From assembly GCA_937959115.1 (NCBI GenBank), contig CALGAW010000039.1, forward strand, positions 62,001 through 126,000: 64,000 nt of DNA, read 5' to 3'. The stretch's first letter is position 1, and each line of letters begins with the position of its first letter. Shown piece after piece: positions 37,029 to 46,512 of the stretch. The notes below the pieces were generated by a model. That model had not been told where the DNA came from. It made no database searches and saw nothing but the letters and a program-made list of their open reading frames with translations. Made by a program: the position numbers and the translations under genes. The stretch comes from an uncultured Saprospiraceae bacterium (GTDB taxonomy: Bacteria > Bacteroidota > Bacteroidia > Chitinophagales > Saprospiraceae).

Positions 37029-38087
37029 TTAATGTTGTTTATTTTTTGTTAGCCAAGTTTTTATTTTTCTCGCAAAAGGTCTCAATTTTGAAACATCAAG
37101 AGCTTTTAGAACAAACAGGTTGGCGTATTTTTTTAGTCCTATCACAGTAAATGGATACAGTAGACGCCTTTTTTCGGTTCTTACAATATATGCTTTAACG
37201 TCTTCATAGTCGTTTTTTATTGATGCAGTACCGTTTGTTAACTTAAAGGTAGATTGTACAAATTGATTTCCACAAATTAGTTCAAATCCATTTTTCGAGA
37301 ATACATTTGTTAAGGTCTCTAATGTAAAATGGTATGTGTGTGCATTTTGAAAGTATTTCAAAATGTTGGACTGATAGTTTTTATGAATCTCTTTTATCCC
37401 TGGAACTTCAATATACACGATTGTATCTTTAGTTATTGATTTTTTTATCATCTGCAATTCAGAATTTAAATCAAGAATATGTTCTATTACATGAGAGTAA
37501 ATAATAATATCTGGTTTTTCTTCGAGTTTAATATCAGACAAAAAGCCAATTTCTAAATCTAAACCATGCTCTTTTACGCCATATGTGATGTATTCCTGTC
37601 CAAGATCAGTTCCTTTTACTTTATGACCTTTTTCTTTAAAAAAATCTAGAATTCCACCTGCTCCACAACCAATTTCTAAGATTAAAGAAGATTTGTTTTT
37701 TATTAAATTATTTTCGTTTAGGTATTTGTAAATTCTTTCTCCTTTGCGTCTTTGAGAATAAAAAAAATCATTAGTAGCAGTTTTCTTAGCGTTATATAGT
37801 TTTCTATATTCGGTGTTATAAAATTCATTATAAGAAGACTGATTCATCCTAGGATCAGTATAAATTAATCCACATTCATTACAAATCTTTGTGATATAAG
37901 AAAAACCATATCTGTCTTTCTGTCCAATACATTCTTTATTTTTTTTATCACAAACTGGACATTCTACATCTTCATATTTATAAACATTCTCATCAAGTTT
38001 ACTAGAAACTTGAGTTATCATTTTTTTTTGGAGACTATTGAGCTTTAATTCGGGTTTGTTGTCGTTTGCTAATCTTTTTAAAAGCAT
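37029..38087 (-). CDS. Zinc-finger class I SAM-dependent methyltransferase
   Basis: The 352-residue protein begins with a Cys4 zinc motif (CPVC at 43-46, CNEC at 69-72) followed by GLIYTDPRM. The Rossmann methyltransferase domain has motif I LEIGCGAGGILDFF, acidic motif II (GTDLG) and the post-II block IIIYSHVIEHI. This layout is typical of methyltransferases in sugar-modification and capsule/O-antigen clusters that act on nucleotide-linked sugars. Here it sits alone, 18 bp before a lipoprotein gene on the same strand, so the substrate is unknown. Codon use is notably more AT-rich than in its neighbours, which may point to transfer. Confidence 0.85.
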   Translation of the reverse strand: MLLKRLANDNKPELKLNSLQKKMITQVSSKLDENVYKYEDVECPVCDKKNKECIGQKDRYGFSYITKICNECGLIYTDPRMNQSSYNEFYNTEYRKLYNAKKTATNDFFYSQRRKGERIYKYLNENNLIKNKSSLILEIGCGAGGILDFFKEKGHKVKGTDLGQEYITYGVKEHGLDLEIGFLSDIKLEEKPDIIIYSHVIEHILDLNSELQMIKKSITKDTIVYIEVPGIKEIHKNYQSNILKYFQNAHTYHFTLETLTNVFSKNGFELICGNQFVQSTFKLTNGTASIKNDYEDVKAYIVRTEKRRLLYPFTVIGLKKYANLFVLKALDVSKLRPFARKIKTWLTKNKQH

Positions 38088-38105
38088 AATTTATGTTTTG
38101 GCCAA

Positions 38106-38621
38106 CTACTCTATATCCGCATCTACAATCTTCCCTTCGGTAAACGTCCGAAATGTACCATCAGTCCGATACCCGTTAAAATGGAACGTAGCAGACAGCT
38201 TCTTATTTGCAGCATCTAGCTTCGTGATTTTTATTTCACCTGTTGACAGCGCAGAAATTCCCGTCATAAAAGCTGCTTCTCCAGGTGCTGGTAAGAATGC
38301 AGCACTATGCGCACTACCGATCTCGAACGTATAGTCTCCTGTCGTCTGATCATCAACTGTAATTGTTAAGGCTTCTTGTGCATTGGTTTGTGCCTGAATG
38401 CTCAAAATGTCATTTATCAGTCTAATCCTAATTAAGTCAGGAGTCCATAAACCTCCATCCACCTTCATAGTGAGTGTAGTAGTATCTATAGTCGTAGCCG
38501 TTGTATCAGTTGTAGTAGGCGGTGGATCTGTTGGACTTGTGTCTTTCTTGCAAGCTTGAAGGGAGCAAGTAATTACAAGAACCAGAATTAGTGCAACGAA
38601 GGTAAAATTAAGCTTGTTCAT
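38106..38621 (-). CDS. Lipoprotein (DUF6252-like)
   Basis: I chose ATG 38621 because it opens directly on a lipoprotein signal (MNKLNFTFVALILVLVITCSLQAC); an upstream ATG at 38672 would add a hydrophilic leader. After the lipidated Cys comes a Thr/Pro/Asp linker (SPTDPPPTTTDTTATT). A beta-rich domain of about 125 residues follows, with VDGGLWTPD, LTITVDD, GDYTFEIG and LSATFHFNGYRTDGTFRTFTEG. This matches small Bacteroidota surface lipoproteins of unknown function. Confidence 0.75.
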   Translation of the reverse strand: MNKLNFTFVALILVLVITCSLQACKKDTSPTDPPPTTTDTTATTIDTTTLTMKVDGGLWTPDLIRIRLINDILSIQAQTNAQEALTITVDDQTTGDYTFEIGSAHSAAFLPAPGEAAFMTGISALSTGEIKITKLDAANKKLSATFHFNGYRTDGTFRTFTEGKIVDADIE

Positions 38622-38738
38622 TATATTTTTTTTTGTGTTTTGCAAAAGTACTCTTTTTCTTTGCATTGACAACTATTTATAAAATTTGCTCGAGGATAAC
38701 TTAGCTTCCATATCCTTATTAGAATGTTGATGCTTTTT

Positions 38739-39209
38739 TTACTTAAAGACAACAGGTTTCCCCTCAGGATTTTCAATCTGTATAAGATGATACGGCTGAG
38801 TTAGCGCCATTGTATACATAGAACCTTCTTCTGGCATTCTTTCTTCGATTACTGCCACAATTTGCTTACCAGTATCCACAACTTGCTTGATCTCAATGCC
38901 ATAGCCTCCATTACTCTTCATGCCCATAAAAACAGCGAGCACCTGACTTCCATTAAAATTAACACTAGGCATATTCGGTACTGGCGTTTCGTTGCTATGT
39001 ATTCTAGCCCACAAGTTTCCCCATTGCTTATCTTCAGTCACCACATGTGTTTCCCTTTTCTCTATACCGCTCATGGAGCCTTGCTTCAGGGTTTGAAAAT
39101 ACTGTTTGGTGCCATCTACTGTTCCTGTTGACCCATTGTTGGTCTTCGGTGTGCAGCTCGCAAAGAATAACAAGCAAAAAATCAACGTGGCTGGTGTAAG
39201 ATGTCTCAT
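38739..39209 (-). CDS. PrcB-like lipoprotein
   Basis: The 156-residue product has a lipobox (FFASC, Cys19) and a short linker. A compact C-terminal domain carries NFNGSQVLAVFMGMKSNGGYGIEI, then VIEERMPEEGSMYTMALTQPYHLIQI. That pair of blocks is characteristic of the protease complex subunit PrcB family, first described in a Treponema protease complex. No protease gene is adjacent. It starts 1 bp downstream of the TPR gene's stop, so the two are probably co-transcribed. Confidence 0.78.
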   Translation of the reverse strand: MRHLTPATLIFCLLFFASCTPKTNNGSTGTVDGTKQYFQTLKQGSMSGIEKRETHVVTEDKQWGNLWARIHSNETPVPNMPSVNFNGSQVLAVFMGMKSNGGYGIEIKQVVDTGKQIVAVIEERMPEEGSMYTMALTQPYHLIQIENPEGKPVVFK

Positions 39210-39210
39210 A

Positions 39211-40743
39211 TTAATTGTTTTTAATTCGGTTTAGTCCGGCCTTTGCTCTGGCATGAAGGCTATTTCTATATTCATCTGGGTCAATGTCCAGACAATCTTC
39301 ATAATATTGTTTTGCTTGAGTTAAATTTCCTTGATCTTCATTGATCAACCCAACCTGTAGCGCAGCATTACAAGCAAAATAATACGGCTCATATCGTCCA
39401 CGCTCAATGGTGATTTGATAATTTTCGATGGCTTGATTGTCCTTACCAAGATCTTGGTAAACTCTTCCTTTTCGATAGGCTAGCTCAATCTGATCACTTG
39501 TCGTGCTGAAATCAGCTGTATTTAGTGGTTCTAAAAGCTGTTCTGCTCGGTTTAGATAACCACCATCGTACAACAGGCGCGCTTTCAGCAAGGTAGCATT
39601 GGGCGGTGATCCGTATTGTGCTTCTTTGAGCGCTTTTTTGTCTCCGCCAATGATGGCACTACCATCGGTCTTACAGCGTTGGATATAAGCATCATACTCT
39701 TTTCCATTATTGAACAGAATCGAGTGCCAAGCTAACTTCTGATTGGCTTCCTTAATGTAATTTTGCCCTTTGAAGTGCTGCAAGTACCGCTTGAAGTAGA
39801 CATCTGCCTCCTCATCTAACGTATACAGCTTTGCCAATCCCATCATATAATCCAGATAATGAAAAGAATGATGCTCTTTACTAGAAGGCTTGTTTTCCAA
39901 GAGCTTTAAGGCCCGATCAGCTCGTCCGGTGTGCATTGCCACACTAGCAAGCACAAAACAAGCTAGCGGGTTCGTTTTTGCGTCTAGTTTTGGATTGTTG
40001 ATAAGTGTCCAAGCTTCTTCGCTCTCATTACCAATGTGCAAGAGAATCAAGGCGTACATGACGAGTGTCTCCTCCTCAAAAATCAGTTCATTAGATTTGG
40101 CATATTCTAGGACCTCTTTGATTTCTTTCGTGCCTTGTGCAATAGTGCCGTCTAGTCCAACTAGTTTTACAGCCCACTTATAGCTATCAGGGATTGTGCC
40201 AATCATTGCATGCATCACACCAAGGCTTTTTTTGGAAGCCACAAAATCAGGGAATGTTGCTTGGTTTTGCTCAAGCATTTTATAGGCTTTCCTGATTTCT
40301 CTTAGTGCTGTGAGGTTTTCTTCAAACTTAAGTCTTGCGATGGCCCATTGTAGCTGTATTTCTGCTTGGGTGTAGAGGTAAAATGGGCTATCTATTGGCC
40401 CTTGACTAATTCGCTTCAATCTATCGTACTTATTCGCTTCTAAGGCATTGAATTCCTCATAGTCTTCGTTGATAAAAACAGTAAAAAAATCAATGTAATT
40501 GGCGACAAAGTCTGTGATCAAATTATCTGGATTCGCAATGCGCTCCTTGTTTAATAGGGTTCTGGCTTCGTCAAACTTCAGGCTGAGTGCGCTTTTGTAC
40601 GCTTTTTTTGCGTTTTCGGTAAACTCGAAGTAAGGTGTGGCGGAGGACGATTCTAGCAAGCAAACAACCAGCAATAGTATAGTGATGAACCGGATGGACC
40701 AATTCACTATAGGTTTTGTCAGGTATTGATTTGCCAAATTCAT
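39211..40743 (-). CDS. TPR-repeat envelope protein
   Basis: I chose ATG 40743, which gives 510 residues with an N-terminal membrane or signal segment (IRFITILLLVVCLLESSSA). The longer frame from 40902 would overlap the upstream zinc-ribbon gene. The body is all-helical with TPR-type repeats. The clearest are the last ones: QIELAYRKGRVYQDLGKDNQ, ALQVGLINEDQGNLTQAKQYYEDCLDIDPDEY. Bacteroidota proteins of this type are often annotated as tetratricopeptide or DUF3808-like. The function is unknown, probably scaffolding at the envelope. Confidence 0.8.
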   Translation of the reverse strand: MNLANQYLTKPIVNWSIRFITILLLVVCLLESSSATPYFEFTENAKKAYKSALSLKFDEARTLLNKERIANPDNLITDFVANYIDFFTVFINEDYEEFNALEANKYDRLKRISQGPIDSPFYLYTQAEIQLQWAIARLKFEENLTALREIRKAYKMLEQNQATFPDFVASKKSLGVMHAMIGTIPDSYKWAVKLVGLDGTIAQGTKEIKEVLEYAKSNELIFEEETLVMYALILLHIGNESEEAWTLINNPKLDAKTNPLACFVLASVAMHTGRADRALKLLENKPSSKEHHSFHYLDYMMGLAKLYTLDEEADVYFKRYLQHFKGQNYIKEANQKLAWHSILFNNGKEYDAYIQRCKTDGSAIIGGDKKALKEAQYGSPPNATLLKARLLYDGGYLNRAEQLLEPLNTADFSTTSDQIELAYRKGRVYQDLGKDNQAIENYQITIERGRYEPYYFACNAALQVGLINEDQGNLTQAKQYYEDCLDIDPDEYRNSLHARAKAGLNRIKNN

Positions 40744-40861
40744 ATTATTATACGAATAAAAAATCCCATGAATAATCACAGGAATATAAATTCCGGAATT
40801 AAGCGTAATAGAAATTACTTCCTTACTATCGCTTAATTCCGATTCAAAAGTTATACCAATG

Positions 40862-41659
40862 CTACTTTGCAGTGGCAGCAGCCTCTTCAGCTTGTTGTTC
40901 AAGCGTTGCCAAGTCCGTCATAATGTTTTCATCAACAAGTATACGACCACAGTGCTCACAAACGATTACTTTTTTACGTTGTGCAAGCTCAAGTTGAGTT
41001 TGTGGTGGAATTCTGTTAAAACAACCACCGCAAGAATCTCGTTCAACAGTTACAACTGCAAGTCCATTTCTGTAGGCGCTTCTGATTTTCTCGTAAGCGT
41101 TAAGCAATCGATCTTCAATGCCTTTCTTTTGCTTTTCAGATTTCTTTTTAAGAGACGTTTCTTCTTTATCTGTACTTTTGATAATTTTTTCTAGCTCTAC
41201 TTTTTTCTCCTCTAGCTGTTTGTCTTTCTTCTCAATTTTCTCTTTAAGTTCTTCAAGCTTCGTTTCTTTGTCAGCCATCAGGGCTTTACTGCCTCTAGAT
41301 TTTTTCTGAGCAAGTTGAATTTCAAGGCGTTGTAGTTCAATCTCCTTGGTTAATGCTTCGAATTCTCGGTTATTTGAAACTTCTTTTTGTTGAGATTCGT
41401 ATTTAAGAATTAACGTATCTGCCTCTTTTTCAGTACTAGAATACCTAGCAACCTCTTCCTGATATTTCTTAATTGTTCCTTCTAAATTTGTGAATCTAGT
41501 TCTTAAACCGATAATTTCATCTTCTAGGTCATTCACTTCCATAGGAAGTTCTCCCTTTAATACTTCGATTTCGTCAATTTTAGAATCTATTTGCTGAAGT
41601 ACGAACATTCCTTTCAGCTTTTGCTCAACAGTCAAGTCTTTAGATTTCGATTTTGCCAT
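40862..41659 (-). CDS. C4-type zinc-ribbon coiled-coil protein
   Basis: The 265-residue protein has a long coiled coil (about residues 20-195) rich in Lys and Glu. A C-terminal zinc ribbon follows with CGGC (210-213) and CEHC (234-237). This is the CT398/zf-RING_7 family, widely conserved and of uncertain role. It directly follows a Nif3-family gene on the same strand, a gene pair I recall as common in Bacteroidota, which supports a shared function. It has no signal peptide and is cytoplasmic. Confidence 0.9.
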   Translation of the reverse strand: MAKSKSKDLTVEQKLKGMFVLQQIDSKIDEIEVLKGELPMEVNDLEDEIIGLRTRFTNLEGTIKKYQEEVARYSSTEKEADTLILKYESQQKEVSNNREFEALTKEIELQRLEIQLAQKKSRGSKALMADKETKLEELKEKIEKKDKQLEEKKVELEKIIKSTDKEETSLKKKSEKQKKGIEDRLLNAYEKIRSAYRNGLAVVTVERDSCGGCFNRIPPQTQLELAQRKKVIVCEHCGRILVDENIMTDLATLEQQAEEAAATAK

Positions 41660-41725
41660 ACGTCTGAATATAATTTTCTAATTGAATGATAAACAGGAAT
41701 TTGCGCCAATTCAATCCTGATGATA

Positions 41726-42775
41726 CTAAATATATCGAACTGGATTGGTGTTCACTGTAGTCAAATGAACTGCAAAGGTACTAAATTTCTTTGTTATAAA
41801 CTCATTAAGAAGCTGAATTGTAAATTGTTCACTTTCATAATGACCAATATCTGCAATAATAATTTTTCCTTCCGCATCAAAAAACTCATGATATTTGTAA
41901 TCTGCCGTGATAAAAACGTCAGCTCCTGCTCGAATTGCCGCGTTCAACAAAAAGCCACCAGCACCGCCACAAACAGCTACTCGATTCACCTTTCTTCCTA
42001 CGATGGCTGTATGTTTAACGCATCCAGTTTTCATTACCTTTTTCACTAGTTTTAAGAAGGCCAACGGCGCCATTCCGTCTGGCAAGTTACCGATCATCCC
42101 CGATCCGATTCTAGGATGTACTGCTTCTATTGGCATCGTGTCAAATACCGTTTCGTGGCTACCGTTTATCTTTTTTAGGGTTTGAATCACATTTCGCTCT
42201 GATGCCTCGTGATAATTGACTTCCAATCTTACTTTTGGTAAAACCGAACCATTGGCAGAACTGGCTCCCACACTACTGTAAACACTTCCTTCTACTACAC
42301 CAATCTGATCTGAGTCAATAGCCAACAATGCCTTGCGAATGGTTTCTACTTGCTGGATATCAACTTGCGTATACAGTTTTTTTAATTTCCGCTTTGGCGC
42401 TAGTATCCTAGTATTCTCTAACTTCAAGCGCTGACAGATCTTAGCATTTACACCGTGTGAGACATTGTCTAGATTGGTATGTGCTGCATAAATCGCGACA
42501 TCATGCTTAATTGCCTTCATGACAACCCGTTCTACGTAGTTAGAGCCATTGAATCGCTTTAGACCTTTAAAGACAATTGGGTGGTGAGCAATGACTAGAT
42601 TGCAGCCTTTCGCAATCGCCTCATCAATGACGGCCTCTGTTGAGTCAAGGCACAGCAGCACACCCGTTACTTCCTCATCTGAGCTGCCAACGATTAAGCC
42701 AGCATTGTCGTAGCTTTCTTGGTAGGTGGGTGGGGCGATTGATTCTAAATAGTTTACAATGTTCCTGATTTTCAA
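41726..42775 (-). CDS. Nif3-like dinuclear metal centre protein
   Basis: The 349-residue protein belongs to the Nif3/YbgI/YqfO family. It shows the opening DNAGLIVG, metal ligands His64-His65 in VIAHHPIVFKGLKR, YAAHTNLD, and C-terminal GHYESEQF. The length corresponds to the long form with a central PII-like insert (about 125-230). Some members are described as GTP cyclohydrolase 1 type 2, but physiological activity is unsettled. It is followed by the zinc-ribbon gene (66 bp). Confidence 0.92.
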   Translation of the reverse strand: MKIRNIVNYLESIAPPTYQESYDNAGLIVGSSDEEVTGVLLCLDSTEAVIDEAIAKGCNLVIAHHPIVFKGLKRFNGSNYVERVVMKAIKHDVAIYAAHTNLDNVSHGVNAKICQRLKLENTRILAPKRKLKKLYTQVDIQQVETIRKALLAIDSDQIGVVEGSVYSSVGASSANGSVLPKVRLEVNYHEASERNVIQTLKKINGSHETVFDTMPIEAVHPRIGSGMIGNLPDGMAPLAFLKLVKKVMKTGCVKHTAIVGRKVNRVAVCGGAGGFLLNAAIRAGADVFITADYKYHEFFDAEGKIIIADIGHYESEQFTIQLLNEFITKKFSTFAVHLTTVNTNPVRYI

Positions 42776-42809
42776 TTGAATCCTATTTTAGTGAAAAAGC
42801 AAAAATATT

Positions 42810-44099
42810 TTACAAAGCCCAATACTCGAACGCCGAAACATCCTGATTGAGATAAATTCCCTTCACATCGATTAATACTGGATTTTCATTGGTAATTGAT
42901 TTGAAATACGCAGGACCATGATCTTTATATTCATCATGATTTACTGCTACAACTATAGCATCATAGTTATCACCGATTTGGGTTGTCAGTCCAAAGCCTG
43001 CCACTTCTTTTAACTCGTCTGAAGAAGCATATGGATCATGTACATCAACATTAACGCTAAAATCTCCAAGTTCTTTTACTAGGTCTATCACCTTAGAGTT
43101 CCGCATATCACTTACATTTTCCTTAAAAGTAATGCCCATGACCAATACGTTTGAACTTCCTGGATCTTTACCTTTATTGATCAATAGCTGCACCGTACGT
43201 TTTGCCACGTAAGCCGCCATCTGATCATTGATTCTTCTTCCACTTAGGATTACTTGCGGATCATAACCAAGCTGCTTCGCTTTATGCGTCAAATAATAAG
43301 GATCAACGCCAATACAATGTCCTCCTACAAGGCCTGGATAAAACTTTAGGAAGTTCCACTTTGTTCCAGCTGCATTGATTACTGATTGTGTATTAATGCC
43401 CATTTTTTGAAAAATGATGGACAATTCATTCATAAAGGAAATGTTTAAATCTCGTTGTGAGTTTTCAACTACTTTTGCTGCCTCTGCTACTTTTATAGTT
43501 TCTGCTTCATAAATTCCAGCGGTGATAATACTTCCGTATACAGCTGAGATCTCTTTTAATGCTTCTGCATCACTACCAGAAACGATCTTTGTTATAGTGG
43601 CAATGGTATTTTTTTTATCGCCTGGATTAATTCGTTCGGGTGAATATCCGATCTTGAATTCTCCTAGGGTTAGTCCAGAATGTTTCTCCAATAAGGGAAG
43701 GCAATCTTCTTCAGTACATCCTGGGTAAACGGTTGATTCATAGATGACATAATCTCCTTTTTTCAGTACTTTCCCAATTGTTGTGGATGCACTGATCAGT
43801 GGATTAAGGTTAGGAACTTTATGCTTATCCACTGGTGTTGGAACGGCTACAACAAAGAAATGTGCGTCAATCAGCTCATCTGGATTAGCGGTAAACTTAA
43901 TATCCACTCTGTCAAAAGCTTCTGATTTTAGTTCTTGTGATGGGTCAATTCTGTTTTGCATCATTTTAACCCGTTCGCTGCTAATGTCGAACCCGATGAC
44001 GCTAAACTTTTTTGCAAATTCAAGTGCGATCGGTAAACCAACATACCCTAGGCCGATCACTGCAATCTTTTTTTTCCTGGCTAGTAACTCATTGAACAT
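42810..44099 (-). CDS. Nucleotide-sugar dehydrogenase (UDP-HexNAc type), second copy
   Basis: The 429-residue enzyme has VIGLGYVGLPIA (14-25), STVYPGCTE, GYSPERINPGDKKN, catalytic Cys262 in GGHCIGVDPYYL and a C-terminal GITFKENVSDMRNSK block. It is closely similar along its whole length to the dehydrogenase at 15880-17235 and belongs to the same WbpO/TviB/VipA group. It lies 34 bp upstream of the Nif3 gene and next to no glycosyltransferase. It may serve a capsule or O-antigen pathway encoded elsewhere, or back up the EPS copy. Confidence 0.93.
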   Translation of the reverse strand: MFNELLARKKKIAVIGLGYVGLPIALEFAKKFSVIGFDISSERVKMMQNRIDPSQELKSEAFDRVDIKFTANPDELIDAHFFVVAVPTPVDKHKVPNLNPLISASTTIGKVLKKGDYVIYESTVYPGCTEEDCLPLLEKHSGLTLGEFKIGYSPERINPGDKKNTIATITKIVSGSDAEALKEISAVYGSIITAGIYEAETIKVAEAAKVVENSQRDLNISFMNELSIIFQKMGINTQSVINAAGTKWNFLKFYPGLVGGHCIGVDPYYLTHKAKQLGYDPQVILSGRRINDQMAAYVAKRTVQLLINKGKDPGSSNVLVMGITFKENVSDMRNSKVIDLVKELGDFSVNVDVHDPYASSDELKEVAGFGLTTQIGDNYDAIVVAVNHDEYKDHGPAYFKSITNENPVLIDVKGIYLNQDVSAFEYWAL

Positions 44100-44223
44100 T
44101 TGCTAAAATTTGACGCAAATATATACAAAATGTAAGGATAAAACCTGCATTATGCATGAGTGATTCACGATAGAGTTAAAAATTGGATAAAACAAGCGGC
44201 TTTCGAATCGATAATCTGCTGAT

Positions 44224-45888
44224 TTAGAATGTTTGAAATTCAGGTGAAGACAATATCGCGTCGTATAATCGCTCTATTCCGATTCGGACCTCAGTATCGA
44301 TACCTGTTGTCAAATAATCACTCCATGCGGTATACCAGTTAATCGTACTTAATCCACCCAATAGCTGTTTTTGAAAGTAACACAATCGATCTCCTACTGG
44401 CAATTCAACAATAAAGTATCCTAACATTTTATTAATAAGTAGATCTGCATTTGCAGCTCCTAATGGGGCTTGTGGTGTTCCTGGGCCAGCAGAAACATCG
44501 ATATTGTTATTGACCCAACTCACCATATCCGTTTGATAGGGAAAGGAGGTGTTTGTCTCTCTAACTCTTCCCCTTCTGAAAGAAACACCATAGCTATATC
44601 GATCATATACATAGTTTGAAGAAAACCAATGTCTAGATCTTTCACTATCATTCCATCCTGCAAACCCTTCTACAGTTATTGGACCTCTAGGATCCAAGCC
44701 TATATTTTCTAGATGAAGTGTTGCCAATCTTGAATGATCAATTCTGAATAACTGATCGTAATATGCGGAATTAACTGGATCTCTTAAATGTGCTGCCTCC
44801 ACCTGATTCTTTGTCGTAAGTAATAGTTCATAAGGTGATTTAATTAAAGATCCGATGATTTCATCATTGCTATTGGAATCATCTTCATCAAAGAAATGCA
44901 CACTTTTAAACAGTTTTTTCATAACTGCAATATGACTGTATCCATTATTCAACAGTTGTGTCGCTAATGGAGTAATTACATCATTTTCGACTTCAGTGCT
45001 TATCTTATCATTGACGAAAAAGTGATACATCTTTCTAACATAAGATTTAGCGGTAGCTAATTGATCAAAAATCATATCGATAAAGTCAGAAACTTCGTTT
45101 GTCATTGTAGCCGCAGTAGATCTTCCGATAATGGTTCTATTCTGAAAGGCCGATGAAAATGTCTTGTTTGTCGAATCATGGTGATTCGGAAAGTTATACC
45201 CTACTAACAAACCAGTGTCAGGATCAACATCTTGAACGTTTGTGCTCGATTTGATCCCAGAGAGAACTCTTGCCGCTGTTGAGATGTCTGCTTCTGTATA
45301 GGTGGTGTAATTACCCGTTGCTATTTGAGGCCCTTTTAAGATCGTAAACAATTCTAAAAGCTCCCTTGCATAGTTCTCATTTGGTGCACTACCTATGTTT
45401 ACATTGTTGTTTAGATAACGCAACATAGCATGGTCATAAGTAATCTTTAGTGCTAATGTTTTAATATCCTGAAAAGCCATCAATTCTAATAATCTCCAGA
45501 AATGATACTTGTAGATTCCCCCTTGGTATAAAGAAAAAATAGAGGCGAAATAATGAATAATTTTCCAATTCGCATTAGTAGAACCCATTGCTTCGTAGAT
45601 TCTCCAAGATTCTATTGCACGCCTTCTATTTGTACCATTATAACTGAATCCAGGTTCATGTTTGTAGTCTGTCAAAGAAAACACTGGAGCTCCGACTGCG
45701 TCCAATGGACCATCTGGATAGATTGGAGTAGATCCGTTTGGATCAAGTAGTTCATTTACCGCTTGATTTGCGGTTCTTGTTGCATAATAATCGATCCTAG
45801 TTGGAGTAATATTATACGTCAATCTGCTCAAAAGGTGATGTGCTAAACGTCTACCTAATGCTCCAGATCTCACATTTAATGAGGCCAT
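44224..45888 (-). CDS. DUF1800 family protein
   Basis: The 554-residue protein shows the DUF1800 hallmarks: an N-terminal HHLLSRLTY, FWRLLELMAFQ, the NENYARELLELFTIL motif (about residues 165-180), AARVLSGIK, and a YVRKMYHFFVND helix. A C-terminal VEGFAGWNDSERSRHWFSSN block ends the protein. In most genomes a DUF1501 gene is adjacent and the pair is exported; here the neighbours are a dehydrogenase and a YiaA-like gene, so it is orphaned. I see no clear signal peptide. Biochemical function is unknown for the family. Confidence 0.88.
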   Translation of the reverse strand: MASLNVRSGALGRRLAHHLLSRLTYNITPTRIDYYATRTANQAVNELLDPNGSTPIYPDGPLDAVGAPVFSLTDYKHEPGFSYNGTNRRRAIESWRIYEAMGSTNANWKIIHYFASIFSLYQGGIYKYHFWRLLELMAFQDIKTLALKITYDHAMLRYLNNNVNIGSAPNENYARELLELFTILKGPQIATGNYTTYTEADISTAARVLSGIKSSTNVQDVDPDTGLLVGYNFPNHHDSTNKTFSSAFQNRTIIGRSTAATMTNEVSDFIDMIFDQLATAKSYVRKMYHFFVNDKISTEVENDVITPLATQLLNNGYSHIAVMKKLFKSVHFFDEDDSNSNDEIIGSLIKSPYELLLTTKNQVEAAHLRDPVNSAYYDQLFRIDHSRLATLHLENIGLDPRGPITVEGFAGWNDSERSRHWFSSNYVYDRYSYGVSFRRGRVRETNTSFPYQTDMVSWVNNNIDVSAGPGTPQAPLGAANADLLINKMLGYFIVELPVGDRLCYFQKQLLGGLSTINWYTAWSDYLTTGIDTEVRIGIERLYDAILSSPEFQTF

Positions 45889-46125
45889 GTTAAATTTATT
45901 TCAATAAAAATGAATTGAGTAGGGAATAATTGGTATTGAACCTAAAAGTCGTAAATAATATGAATCACAGAATTCAAATTACTTTAAATCTGAGTTCGAT
46001 TATTATTGAGAACCAAGGTTTAAGATAAGAATTTCTAATTATAATTCAAACCAAACGGTCAATTCGTTCTTAAACCCAATCAATAGTTTCTTTCGCTCTT
46101 TGTCAATAATTTCTATGATCGTAGA
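45889..46125. other. Upstream region of the DUF1800 gene
   Basis: Together with the terminator at 46126-46170 and the short stretch to 46242 it makes a 354-bp non-coding gap. It should hold the DUF1800 promoter. I see no conserved element or gene in it. Confidence 0.4.
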
Positions 46126-46170
46126 TAAAAAAGCCCGACTCCAAACAGGTGCGATTGTCTGGGGCCGGGC
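46126..46170 (-). terminator. Intrinsic terminator after the YiaA-like gene
   Basis: On the minus strand a GC-rich 14-bp stem with a few mismatches (GCCCGGCCCCAGAC paired with GTTTGGAGTCGGGC) and an 11-base loop is followed by TTTTTT. It lies 70-115 bp past the stop at 46243. Confidence 0.8.
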
Positions 46171-46242
46171 AACCTAACTAACTACTCTATTAACTAATTA
46201 TTCTGTAGAAGACATATTGACTCGAATATTAATAATTAATCA

Positions 46243-46512
46243 CTACGTCTCATTTAAAAACTTCTCTGTCTTTGCTGTTTCTATCTTATTAATAAACTTT
46301 TCTGCTTCAAATTTGTCTCGAACTACTTTGGCCAATGTAAAACAACTGGATACCGAAAAAAGGAATGTCATTGCTAAAAAAGCCTTTGTTGGCAAATCCA
46401 AATCTAGATTTACCAACCCAGCAGTCATTCCAAACATTGAAACACTAAATGCGATCCAAGCCATCATATAAAATGACTTTGAATTGTGATTATCATAAAT
46501 ATAATTGCTCAT
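46243..46512 (-). CDS. YiaA/YiaB-like small inner membrane protein
   Basis: The 89-residue protein has two transmembrane helices (about 13-36 and 42-62) and a charged C-terminal helix (KVVRDKFEAEKFINKIE). The pattern FYMMAWIAFSVSMFGMTAGL, a short LDLPTKAF loop, LFSVSSCFTLAKVVRDK matches the YiaA/YiaB domain, whose function is unknown. The start ATG follows a fairly long upstream region and a terminator follows, so it is monocistronic. Confidence 0.8.
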   Translation of the reverse strand: MSNYIYDNHNSKSFYMMAWIAFSVSMFGMTAGLVNLDLDLPTKAFLAMTFLFSVSSCFTLAKVVRDKFEAEKFINKIETAKTEKFLNET

